Positions 10,071-22,436 of a DNA stretch of 64,000 bases are shown here, one piece after another. The notes beneath the pieces were generated by a model that saw only the letters and a program-made list of their open reading frames with translations, had not been told where the DNA came from and searched no databases. This stretch comes from Vigna angularis (lineage: Eukaryota > Streptophyta > Magnoliopsida > Fabales > Fabaceae), in assembly GCF_016808095.1 (NCBI RefSeq), contig NC_068972.1, positions 21,692,289 to 21,756,288 on the forward strand, in the 5' to 3' direction. A program made the translations under genes and the position numbers. Each line of letters opens with the position of its first letter. The stretch's first letter is position 1.

Positions 10071-13038
10071 GAGATGAGCACTCGAAGAAAAGCAAGGTTT
10101 GAAAAAAATATGCCACCTCGCCCTCCTCTCCTTCAGATTCCTTTGCATTGTGTTCTGTTTCCGCCATTGCTTACTCTCTGTTCTTCTCTCTGTAAAGCTT
10201 TCCTGGCCCAAGACGTTGGTCAAGAAGTGGTTCAATATTAAGAGCAAAAATGAGGACTTTCACGCAGATGACGTCCTCTACGCAGGTCAGTCGTCAATTT
10301 TCGCGTGATTTTTATGTAATTAAAGATCATGGTCGGTTTTGCTTGAATCAGATTTCTCTTGCCTGTAAATTTTCTGAATATTAACCAAACTTTGATTCTC
10401 CTTCTTCTTCTCGAACTTGGTTTGCCTTTGGGTACCGGCTTCTTGTTTTCGTTTGAATGAGTGGTAACTATCAAGACAAGATCTGCACTCTGCAGCTTGT
10501 GGTTTTTCTCCTTCCCCGGTTTCCACCTTTTGTTATAGTTTTTTTCGGGTTTGTGCGTTTGATTCATTCTGTGGTTTGATAAAATTTACAGTGGAAAGAG
10601 TGTGACTTTATTTACTTTATGATTTTTCTTTTTCATGTGTTAATGAAGATTGGAGCAACAACTGTTCGCAGAGGGAGGAATACACTATCAAGAAAAGCAA
10701 AACAGGTTCCGGGCCCATGCCATTCTTAAATCCCCCATTAGAATTTCTGAGAACTTTTGTTTTTTCTTTTCTTTTTCCCTTGTCTCCTACAATGTCTAAG
10801 TTGTACTTTAACGCAGAGAGAGCAAAGAGAAGGCACTCAGACAGAATGCGGCGAGGCAAGGTTAACTTTGATGCAGCTCAGGATACAGATGTGCATAACT
10901 ATAGGTATGCTTCATATTTTTCATCGTTGTGCTTACTTAATGGTGTCCCACGTCTATTTTATTGTAGTCAGATTCAGAATAATTGTTATTCTATTGAGTT
11001 GTTGTTTTTCCTGCATACAGAATCTTTGCTGCTACTTGGAATGTAGCTGGAAAATCTCCTCCAAGTTATTTGAGTCTGGAAGATTGGCTTCACTCCTCTC
11101 CTCCTGCTGATATCTATGTTCTTGGGTAGATTTCTGATTGTATTTGTATAATGTATTCTCTCCTTTCACTTTCAACAGTTCAAGTATGAACTAGTTTGCC
11201 TTTTCTTGCACTCAGGTTTCAAGAAATTGTACCTCTCAATGCTGGTAATGTTTTGGGGACGGAAGATAATGGCCCTGCCAGAAAGTGGCTAGCTCTTATT
11301 AGAAAGACCCTAAACAGTCTTCCTGGAACAAGTGGTGAATGCCACACTGCTTCACCACTTCCTGATCCTATTGTAGAGTTAGATGCTGATTTTGAAGGAT
11401 CAATGAGGCAGAAGGCAACCTCTTTCTTTCATCGCCGGTCGTTTCAATCCTTCAGTCATAGTATGAGAATGGACAATGACATGTCACTTCCACAAGCATA
11501 CCTTGATCGCCGCCTCAGCGTCTGTGACAGAATGATGTCTGGTCACAGAACAAGTGATTACGACCCCAACTATAGATGGGCTTCTTCGGACGATGAAAAT
11601 GGCACTGGTGACTCCCCAGTTGCAACACAATATTCACCAATGACATGTAAAGGTTTTTTCTCTGTGGAGGATCGAGATAGACAGACAGGGCACTCAAGAT
11701 ACTGCTTGGTTGCGAGTAAACAAATGGTTGGAATATTTCTAACAGTTTGGGTGAAGAGCGATATAAGAGATGATGTTCACAACATGAAAGTATCTTGTGT
11801 TGGAAGAGGATTAATGGGATATCTTGGAAACAAGGTAAGTTTGATTTTGATATATGTTAATTAATAGAAGAGTTTACTGAGAACCTGGAGACAACATTCT
11901 CATTCTCATTCCCTTGAATTTTCCAGGGTTCAATATCAATCAGCATGTCTTTGCACCAAACAAGCTTTTGCTTCATCTGTAGTCATTTGACTTCTGGACA
12001 AAAGGAGGGTGATGAGCTAAGGAGAAATTCTGATGTAATGGAGATTCTGAGAAAGACAAGGTTTCCCCGAGTTCATGGCATGGGCGATGAGAGTTCTCCG
12101 CAGACAATTTTGGAACATGAGTAAGGCCTTCATCCTTTTTCTTTGAATCTTTACTATCCATCTGATGCTTGTAGATTTCGTTTGACATTCAAGTAAAATG
12201 CAGTTCTAAGTCTTAACTTTTTCCCTTGTAAAGACCTAAACTTGTGGTTTAATTGGTGTAGTCGAATAATTTGGCTGGGGGATTTAAATTATCGGATAGC
12301 CCTTTCTTACCGTGCAGCAAAAGCTCTTGTTGAGATGCATAACTGGAAGGATCTGTTAGAGAATGACCAGGTTGGATACTTTGTAACCTTACAACTTGTT
12401 AGTGTTGCTTTTTTTCTTGAATTATGTCATCCTCACTGTTTGATAGCTTCTTCTTTCAGCTACATATAGAGCGCAGACAAGGTCGAGTTTTTGAAGGATG
12501 GAATGAGGGGAAAATATATTTCCCTCCCACGTACAAGTATTCAAACAACTCAGACAGATATGCAGGCGATGAAAGGCACTCAAAACAAAAGAGAAGAACT
12601 CCAGCATGGTGCTCTTCTTTTTTTCTAATAGCCTTATAATTATACCTGTATCAATGAATACATGTAGTGGAAAATGTCCATGGAAAAGATAGAAAACAAA
12701 TGACACTTAACTAATGCTATTATAAAAAAAAAATGTCCCGCATTATTCTGAAAGTAAATCTGCATAATTGTTTACGGGAATCTAATAAAAAATTTTGTTC
12801 ATGAAGGTGTGATCGTATCTTGTGGTATGGTAGAGGCCTCCGCCAATTATCTTATGTTCGTGGGGAATCAAGATTCTCAGATCATAGGCCAGTTTATAGC
12901 ATGTTCCTGGCAGAAGTTGAGTCTGTTAGCCGTAGCCGAATAAAAAAATGTTCTAGTTGCTCCAGTTCAAGGATTGAAGTAGAAGAGCTGTTGCCACATT
13001 CACATGGTTACAGATATGCTGATTTGAATTTCTATTAA
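10067..13038 (+). CDS. Type I inositol polyphosphate 5-phosphatase (10 exons)
   Basis: The enzyme removes the 5-phosphate of inositol polyphosphates such as IP3 and/or phosphoinositides, ending Ca2+/lipid signals at membranes and in the cytosol. Exons: 10067-10096, 10198-10285, 10649-10705, 10817-10904, 11021-11125, 11216-11834, 11927-12120, 12262-12370, 12460-12608, 12807-13038. All junctions are GT/AG and phases close to give 556 residues, usual for plant type I enzymes. Visible motifs: WNVAG at 94-98, FQEIVPLN at about 124, WLGDLNYR at 398-405 and CDRILWYG...SDHRPV at 481-509, the two hallmark catalytic blocks. A Ser/Arg-rich insert at about 155-250 sits between the catalytic halves, as in the plant family. 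The N-terminus (a basic [10 protein letters not shown] followed by a [19 protein letters not shown] block) resembles Arabidopsis At5PTase4 (IP5P4) more than CVP2, from memory. No WD40 repeats, so it is not type II. The start overlaps the stop of a uORF. Confidence 0.95.
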
Positions 13039-14276
13039 GGAATGCTGTAAAATATGTCGATCAACCCGCAATTGAGGACACTGAAGAAGCGAAGTGTACA
13101 ATACAAGGTAATTTCTGTCGTGCTTGAATATCACCCACCTTTTACCAAAGAATCTCTACTTTGCCACAAAGTAATGCTTCTCACAAGCAATTTAACAATT
13201 TGTCCTCTTAGGTTACGAAGCATTTTCCTAAAAGCATGTTTTTTGCAACAGGATCCATTCATGGAATTAGAACCTTAGATTGCCTGTTCTTGGGCTATAT
13301 TCATTTCAGGATTTTTGGCTCTCAGTTTGCATACTTTCATGGAATATTTAGTTCATAGATTTCTTGACAGCATTGGTTTGGAGTGTGGCTTCCTTCCTAA
13401 TTAAGTTTTTAGTTGAGATCTCTTGCATGTCGTATTCTTATCCTTGGCTTGGTCCCCCCCTATTGCATTGTAGGTGGGTAATGCTCTGGGGAACGCTAGC
13501 CCCAACGGTGATGTAAACATTCTGTTACTCTCAGCCCAAATTAAGGTTTTTGTCCTTTGCATTTCTGCCTTTTCTCAGCATCTCTGTAATTATTTTTATT
13601 TGCTACTAAACCTCCTCCTTATTTTTATGTTGCAGCTGCGGAGTTTGATTTTGCTTGCTATACAGAAAACTTGTCTTTTTGGCAGTTAAACACTCCTGGC
13701 TCAAATGCAAATAGCATCTGAATTCTTACTAATAAGGTAATTTAACTTTTATTTGGTTTACTCATGTTAAACAATTCAGTGAGGAATAACTAAAAGTGAA
13801 TGCATCATAAAGTAGAAATAAGCATAAAAATTTCTTATGATTATTTGCTGTGTTGCAGAAACATGAAAAGAATTACTGCTGTGAAGGGTACTGATTGCTT
13901 GTGTTAGAAAAGATATGTGCAAGTTCTGACGTATATGAAGCTTCTTTTTTCGTGGCAGCTAATGATTTCACCGAGGACCATTAAAGCTAATGAGTAAATT
14001 TTTTATGGCTTTGTTTTCATCATGTTGTGATGTTTTCTCTTTTGTGATTAAGATGAAAGTTGCAACCAAAAGGAAAGAGAGAAATGCGCACAACATAGAT
14101 TGCTTTATTGGCTTTTATCAGTAAGTAATTATTTGTACCAAATTCCAAATTATGACCTTTTATTTTTTCTTTTATTTTCATTCTGATTCGGGAATGATTC
14201 TTGGGGCAACGTCAACACCTTTTCCGTCAATGTTTACTGTGTAATGAATGGGTGAATTCGGCCCATGCTTAATAAA
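13039..14276 (+). other. Probable 3' UTR region of phosphatase gene
   Basis: Sequence past the stop is richer in unique sequence than the flanks and contains several intron-like GT...AG segments, so the 3' UTR may be spliced. An AATAAA at 14271-14276 is a possible poly(A) signal. The short frames here are unsupported. Confidence 0.35.
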
Positions 14277-17200
14277 TCTTGAAATCCCACTCCCTTTTGG
14301 CATTGCCATGTTTTAGAATATTTCATGTGAGAATTTTGAAAAGTAGTTCTAATAAAGAATGACATAACTGTTATAGCGATGCAATAGAAAGAAAAGGACG
14401 TGCCAAAGTGCTTTGCTCATACACCTATGTTGATCCCTTTCACAGTATTTATTTTCGGACCTATAATTATGCTTCTCATTTAAGTTGTCAAATCTGTGTG
14501 CACCATTCAGGATGCAACTTCTCTACATTAGAGGAACCCATCCGTTTCAAATTAATGTTCGTTTTATAAAATTATTTTATTTTATGCATGAAAAATGAAA
14601 AATTTCTGATGTGACAAAGATGGATCGGCAATTATCTCATACGCAGTCCAGATAGAGACTGCAAAGATACTGCGCTCATTATGGTTCTAACTTTCACTTT
14701 TTTACAACCTAAATGGAACCGAAAACCCGAAAAAACAACGGAATGAGAAGGAAAGCAACAATTGCTAACCCAAAATAGAGGTTTAATTTAATGGTTTTAG
14801 TTACAAAACAAAATAACCAGGCTTTCTGTGCCAACCCCACTTGGCTTTCAAAAATCTCTCTACAAATCTCCACGCTCTGTTGCGGAGACTGAATCACAAC
14901 TCCACCAACAACTCCACGTGTCGTCCTCAAGATCCAAGCGTGGTGTAAACGGATTCTTGTCTCTCGCGTGGTTACTCACCAAGAATCGTACGGTTCCAAC
15001 TAGGACATGCTTACTTATAAGGAGATGTACATTAAAAAAACATCATTTTTATTTCCTAAGACCTACGAACAATAATTAAAATTTAAAACTATATTAAAAA
15101 CGAAATCGCTAAGAATTCTTTCTTCTTCTTTTTTTCTTTGGGGGAGACAAAAAACTTTAACCCTGAAGACATTCTGGCAACGTGCCGTCTGGCTCTTGTA
15201 TATTGTTATGAAAAAAATGACCATTTGATGAGATTCTCTGAGGTGTTTTTTCCTATCATGTTCCCACTTTTTTTGGGCATCACATTATTAACCAGACTCG
15301 AGATAAGACGTGCTTGCTTCGTGGTTTAAAAAATGTTTCCTGTTTGTTTCATTTCCTTTTGGAACGTTAATTATTTTCTGACTATGTTGTTCATTCATGT
15401 CATGCTCTACTCTTTTTCCCTATCCCACCACCACCATTGGAATGGCTACACCCACATACAAAAACTTCAAATCCGAAAACTTGAAAGTTTATAACACGGA
15501 TTAGTTTTGAAATGTGAGTGTATTTGAATTAGAGAAAAAAGAACAGTAATGGCGTAGGAGAGAAGGGGACAGAAATTTAAAGTGGGGACAAGGGGTTGAC
15601 AGTTGACACAGTTGTGTTTCAATTTGGCTAAGCAAAGAAAATGCTTTTTAGAGACAAAAATAGCCACTCTATACTTACACATGCCAAAGGGAAAGACAAC
15701 TAGTGCCTCTGCTCGGGCTCTTATTTCCAAAAACTTCTTACCAAAACACACTCTCACCATTCTTATCTTCTTTTTCATTTTTCCTAATTTACAAATCTTA
15801 TTTTATTTTACATTTAATTTAATTCTTATTTTACTTCTCCTACACTAATTTGTATGGAGTTATAATGTCTCTCATTCCTTAGTAATGATCGTAAATTTTA
15901 AATCTTAGGATCCAAATTCTAAGATTTGGATCTGAATTGAAGCGTAAAAAAACATGATATCATTACACTACTTTACTTTTTTGTTTACAATATATTTTAC
16001 TGACACCTTATCAATATCTTATTCTACATTACCAAGAGTCAGATGCAAACTCAAAACTCTTAAATTTTATTACAAGACTTGAATAGCAGTTTTAATAGAA
16101 AATAATAACAATGTATTTTCATGGATGATGAATATATTCAAAGTTGGTAGCTGTAAATCACGTGAAAGATGTCCTATATGATTCTTCCAGGAAATTAAGG
16201 TTGCTTTTCCATGATGGAAATGGCTTGCAAGTAATGCATAGGGATCAACCCATATGAGAGTTTCACTTTTCATGCAAGTAATTAAATTGTTCACCTACTT
16301 CATCATCTTCCTCCCATTGCCAGGCCCTACCAAGGTTTCACCACCATTGGAGTGCTCTGGACCAATTTAATAGATCGTTTTACCTAACTCATGCACCATT
16401 TCCCATTCAAAAACACACTTCAACTTTTATAATAGAAAAATAAAATTTCAGTTGCTAAAAATGTGGTGCTCAAGTACAATTACTAGTTAGTTGGTATCAG
16501 TTATGCTCCACATTAGCGGTTATATAAGGACATATGGTACAAAAATAAACATATCAAAGGTCCCCTACATTGAAACCCATGAAGACTTTTTTTTCTTCTT
16601 CTTCTAAGTATCATCAACTAAATCATTAATTAACATAAATGGATAAATATTCACAAACACATCTATACTTAATGAAGTGGTATTATATCTATTTCCAAGA
16701 GAAAAACCACATATTAAAACTAAAATATTTAGCATTAGGAAATGTTTTTCTTTTCACTATATATGTAGTTGATTAATCACCTACACTTTAATTTATTAAA
16801 AAAAAATCAAACAAAAATAACAATGCAGCAATAAATTCCCTCAAAATTGGTTGGACCATCTCCATTCCCATGCTTATTTGCTCACGCCATCACTGTACAT
16901 GTATATCTCCATTGTCGTAGACGTAATAGAAAAATGAAATATTATTCTTGAATAGATTTATCCAAACAGGAATTTAATTATTGAAACGCAAAGATTTAAT
17001 AGATGTGAGTTCCTTAGTAAGATAAGTTGAGTTCAATTATCGTATAACATATCCTGATAACAAGGATAAAAACTTCATATGTAGTTGAAATTTAAGAAAA
17101 AAAAAGGCTTAAGTGTGGGATCAATGAATACCTTTTACATATGCTTTTGAATTTGAATGATAAATGTTTAAACTCACTTTTATCTGTTACACGTAATGCA

Positions 17201-20200
17201 AGCGAGCTAGGCTAGGGTTATGTTGTGTGCATTTCTACATGCATAAGTGGAAGGGAGTCTGGGTCTTTTGGAGTGGACCACTTAATTATAATTGCCAAAT
17301 TGACTAGTGATACCAAAAAAAAAGTCTTACCTGCAACTTTGAACTGCAATGGCATAGTCTATATCCATATATAGGACAATGTGGGGGCACTCATGAATCA
17401 TGAAAGAACATATCTGGCTTTAAAATCATGACTAAATGCCAAACATTTGGAGTTCAAGATCATCATTACATCATTATTTTTAACCATTATTTCACATTTT
17501 TCACTCATCATCATAATATATCATTTGTAATTATGTATCAATATCTATGTGTCAACAAATAATGTTATGGTTTAAACTGTTTATTGTAAATAAATTATAT
17601 TAGAGCAGGAATGAATCATGACTTTTGAGTTGAATAACGAATTAAGCTTTCAAAAGTAAATGGAGACGGTGATATCAAAAGTTGTCTGGTGTGTCCAATG
17701 TATATATTGATTAAGTGGTAAGTGATGATGGGGTGTTTAAAATGTTATAGGTTGGAAATTTCACAGGGAAAGACAGACATATTATGCAGAGAGAGAATTC
17801 TGATTTCTGACAATATTGACGCACGCTCGAAAGTTGCACAAAGGGCTATGATAAAAGTTCATTGGCTTTGGAAGGCGTCAAAAGCTAGCTAGATCTGAGC
17901 AGTACTTCTACACTCCTACCTCACGGCAATGTCATCATCCATTTCTTGCTCAAATAACAAAATTAAAACATCACAAACTCCTTTATTATATGCAAAACAA
18001 AAGAAACCCTCTTTCCTTCTTTTTTGTCATTTTTCTTTCTTTCTCATCATCCCTTGCATTGGAGGAGATTCTTTCACCAATTTTCAGTATCACAATAAAG
18101 TTGCAACAAGGGCATTCTTTGCAAAGCAAGTGCAAGGGAATTTCCTCCTTCTCCACCTGTGACTCCTTAATTTCTAGGATTGTACAAGTTGTTCACTGGA
18201 GCTTAGTAAAAGTTTCTCTCGTGTGCTGTAGCACCAAAACAGCAAAATCCAAAACAGACAGTATTAGGTATGAATATGTAACTCGTCAGCAAAGAATGGC
18301 CAAATAACGAGACTGAATCCGCAAGCTAGATCTGGCTAGCCAGCTAGCTAGGCACGGACCATAATAAGACAATGGAAATGTATAGGTGTAAAGAATGAAT
18401 GGTTCGTTATATGATGCGAAATACCTATGTGGTGATGTCACCATTAGACCAGCTTTATTGTCTTATTCTGTCTTAAATATCTGATTCATTTTGCTTGTAA
18501 AACAAGGTATCAGTGTGGCCAGAAAGAAGAACTTAATTAAACCTATGTTAAATGGTTACAACACAAGAGACCACACCACACTTCACAGATAATTAATTCC
18601 TGTAGTCAATGCAAATGTCAAATTCAATTTATCAAATCCTTAATATGAGTCTGTTCGATTCACATCCCTCGTTCTACTCCAGCAGTGTTGCAGTGCAGAC
18701 TGTCCAGTGCAGTCTGACTCAATTGAATTAGGTATATGTATGAATACAGATATCCTACCAGAATAATTTTAGAAGAGTTATTATCTTTTCTTAATATAAC
18801 TACTTAAGGTGTGTTATACTTATTGAAATTATAAGATAAAAATAAATAAATTAAAAATTACTAACATATTTTCTAAACAAGTTATTCTTAATTACAGTGT
18901 GTGTGTATATATAGTATATGTAGGGAGTGATATCATGGTTGGCGTAGGACGAGTGCAGATTTTGCTGTTTGGATGATCCATTATTTTCTGCAGCCACGTG
19001 CATGGAGCTGAAGCTGGTGTTTTCCTCCGTGCAAGTTTTTTCCATTCTGAGTTACTCTGTTGAGTAAGTACTGTTGTTATTATGGAGCAAGGTCCTTTAT
19101 TTGTTTGCTTTTGTCCCTTTTCGATCTTCATAGTCAGCATTCAAAATCACGATACTCTCCTGTGATGTGAGTTTTAAAGAATGTACGTCATCCATTATTT
19201 CATCTCTCTGCAAGTGGGTCTCTGTATGTATCTCTTGTTTTGATATCTCTGGTCTATGGATTCATTTCTCCAAATCATGCATTAAAAATACACAAAAATG
19301 TTCACCATATCTATGCATTTATTATTTATTTATATGTTTAAATCACTGACCATTTTCTGCTCTCAGCAGAATGAATCCTGTATTTACTACACGAGAGAAG
19401 AATAAATATACGCACTCGTTATTAAAAAAAAGAAATGCAAACACTTATAATTTATAAAATTAAAATTAAAATAACAAACAACAAACTCCAATGGAGAGAT
19501 AATATGTTGACTGCAAAAGTATAATTTTTGAAATCTAGTATATAACATATTCTAACATAAGTCATTATGATAATGTATTAACTCTTCAAGTTTAGGTTTA
19601 CAGATAAATTTTAAGCAAGGGTAATTGCAAAAATAGGTATCAAAAGTCTGGAGAGTTTTCATACATATTTCTATTTATTTTGCTTCCTCTCCGTTTGCTG
19701 AATTAAATATAGATGAGATTAGTTGTTTGTAGAAATCACAGTATATTTATGAGGACACTGTAATGATACATTTTTGCTGTGGCTTATGGTGTGGAATTAA
19801 AGAAAAATTGAATTGTAATTAACAGAAAAAAAAATGATAAACATATAATATATATATATATATATATGGTGCAAATTGAATAATAATGAGAGACTTAGAA
19901 ATTGAAAAATACTAAAGATGAGGATAGTCAAAGAAACAGTTATGGAGAGAGAGAAGAAGAAGTGACCTAAAGAGGGAGGTAGGTTATGTGGTAGTAGTTA
20001 TAGGATAGGGCTTAGCTTTGAAGAAGTTAATGGTGATCTGTGCTGTCATCATCTATGGTAATCTGTGCTTCACGCCACCCACTCACTGCTACAAAAAACC
20101 ATGCAATTGCTTCATCACATCACCATCATCTTACACCCTAACATTGTTAACTAGCCAATTTAGCCACCAAATCATTTTTAGTAAAACTCACGACACATTT

Positions 20201-21765
20201 TGCAACGTACTAATAATTATGTAAGATTAGGGCAATATGTTTCAGGAAATTCACTCATTCTTCAAATACAAAATTAAGTACTGCAGAGAAGTTCGTCAAG
20301 ACAATGTGCATGAAATGTTCCTTCTCAAAACTCAAATAAAAATTTTAATTTTTAATTTTTAGAAAACATATCCAAAATATATTTTCAAAAGATTAACAAT
20401 CAAATCTAGATTATAAAATTTTAAATTTTCTTCCTAAAATATATTTTTCAGAAAATGAAGTAATTTTGGATGTTAAATTTTTCAATAAAGAGGTACAATT
20501 AACAATTAAGACAAAAAAAAAACATACTGGCAGTCTTTTCAGGCTTTTTGTATCCGTAAGTTCAGGGCTACTTCCTGCACCACGGTGTTTTTATTCTGTA
20601 CCTCCATATCATATGTGAATTGTCTAAAATACCGCTTAGTAGAAAAAATAATAAAAATCTTAATGACCTCGGCTCAACTCCACCTCCACCTCCATACTGT
20701 TTTTCTAAAATAGTCATTATGAAAACTTTAAGTAGAAACAACACTATTTTGACAGTTAAAATAACCGTTTTACTGAATGGGACTTGAAACCTTTTCTGTT
20801 GCTATTTATTGTCACACAAGCTTACCTTGAGATAACAAGAAACATTATTTATATGTTGAAGAAAAGGTTAAATAATATTAGTATTGTAAATCATACTTGC
20901 GTCACTTAAAAACATTGTTAAAATTTGTAAAATAAATACTATTTATTTATATTGAAATAAATATTAATAACTAAAACTAATTATTTAAAACATTAGAGAG
21001 ATTAAAATTAAAAAAAATTATTAAAGCCAAATAAAATTCATACATTTTATACGAATAAAAAAAAGTTATTTAATTTTATACAATGAAAAACAAAATAAGT
21101 TTATTTTTATAAAAAAAACTGCAAATTTTGTTGGAACAAAAAAACACTAAACTATTATCTTCAATGTTTTTTATCTTATAAAACACATAACCTAATGGTT
21201 TCTATTGATTTATAGTTACCTATATCATAATTTTTTATTTTTCATTTTAAAAAATTATACATTATTCAAAATCCTACATTATTAAAAACTCTAAACCTAA
21301 GATCTAATGACTATACACATTTTATATGTAGTTGAACTAAGATCACGTTTAGAAAAAATAGTCCAGTTCACTTATATCATGTTAAGAGTTTTGATATATT
21401 TATGAGAAATTTATCACTGTTACATTATTGTGGTGGCATCAAAGTAAAGTACACCTTAGTTTGCACAGAGAAGGAAGGGAGACAAAATAAAAGGTTGAAG
21501 ATGATGATGTAGCAGCATCAAATTGGTTAGATTTGTGTGTTGTACCACGTTCTGAAAAGATCTGATTTTAAGAGTGATAGAGGGTAAAAACTGTAGGGAA
21601 ATTCAACACACACATACACATAGATATCTCCACAGTGATAAGATATTCTCTTGGTGACTGGCTCAAACGAGTATAATGATCCATATACTGAAAGTCTTCC
21701 TGGCAAAGGGTATCCAGGTAAGTTAAGATACGGCAGTTGGAAGGGCTACTCATAGTTGGGGTTGG
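14277..21765. other. Long non-coding stretch, no gene supported
   Basis: Frames of 60-105 codons occur but lack homology I recognise, coding-like composition or splice structure. Points noted: a CACGTGTC G-box/ABRE-like word at 14915-14922 in a locally GC-richer patch (about 14820-15010); a minus-strand frame there (14930-14709) ending in a hydrophobic tail but without an ATG; a TA-dinucleotide run at 19845-19868; a frame at 20018-20224 starting MKKLMVICAVIIYG that looks secretory but is otherwise unsupported. Confidence 0.4.
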
Positions 21766-22086
21766 TTGAGAATGCTTCCGCTGGAAGGGGAATTTGAAAA
21801 TTTGAAGGAGAAAGTGGCAGATCAACTCGGCAGAAATGGAGAGTCGCTGCTTGCCAGTCGAGTTGTGGAGAAGAGTTTGAAATCATTGATAGATGATTTC
21901 GAGAGTTTTGTGTGCGTCGTCGAGGAGTCGAAGGACCTATCAAAGCTCATGGTTGAAGACTTTGATCAGGTTCTGGAGGCGTACCGGCAGCGGAGATTTT
22001 AGCCACTAGTTCAAGTGCTTCAGGAAAAGTTTCACCTGAAGGGGAGCCTACTCAAGGAAGGAAGAATTTAAGTTTATCGGGGAGTT
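21766..22086 (+). pseudogene. Ty1-copia gag remnant next to 3' LTR
   Basis: A plus-strand frame (21766-22002) carries RVVEKSLKSLIDDFESFVC followed by VVEESKDLSKL, the classic copia gag (UBN2/Retrotran_gag) signature. The usual zinc knuckle, protease, integrase and RT are absent. Instead, within about 85 bases the sequence runs into a purine-rich ATCGGGGAG tract that borders the LTR. The element has therefore lost nearly all of pol by internal deletion. The matching 5' LTR is not seen upstream. Confidence 0.7.
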
Positions 22087-22412
22087 TGTTGGGATAAACT
22101 TAAATTTTAGGGATTCATTAAAATCTTATTTTATTAGTTTTGGGTTTAGTAATATTTGATTTGATTTTGATAGAGATAAAATAGATATAGGTAGTTTTGA
22201 TTTTCTATTTATTTAGGAGATTATTATTTTATTTTATTGATATAAGATAGAGATAGATTAGGTAGATTTTATTTTAAGTTAGTTGATATTCTATTGTTAG
22301 TTTTTATTATTTACCTATTTGCACCTATTTAAAGGTTGCCAAGGTTCAATGAAAAATAACCCCAGTAAATTGAAGAGTATTATTATTTATGTGGGTCACG
22401 TTTTTCCTAACA
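22087..22412 (+). mobile_element. Copia-type 3' LTR (326 bp)
   Basis: Starts TGTTGGGATAAAC and ends TTTTTCCTAACA, so the ends are the near-perfect short inverted repeat TGTTGGGA/TCCTAACA with TG...CA. It directly follows a GGGGAG purine tract and a gag remnant, which places it as the 3' LTR of a plus-strand copia element. A second MULE begins only 33 bases later. Confidence 0.75.
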
Positions 22413-22436
22413 AAAACAATATATTAAGGGTTGTAG

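Noticed and set aside
10238..10859. Minus-strand frames across phosphatase introns
   Set aside because: They are shadows of pyrimidine-rich introns and of exons on the plus strand.
15138..15848. Small frames (60-103 codons) near 15-16 kb
   Set aside because: No recognisable domain, biased composition, and no splice or promoter context.
17929..18307. Overlapping frames near a pyrimidine-rich stretch
   Set aside because: Two overlapping frames of similar length with low complexity. No homology recognised.
20018..20224. 68-codon frame starting MKKLMVICAVIIYG
   Set aside because: It looks secretory only by composition. It has no family, no Cys pattern and no promoter evidence.
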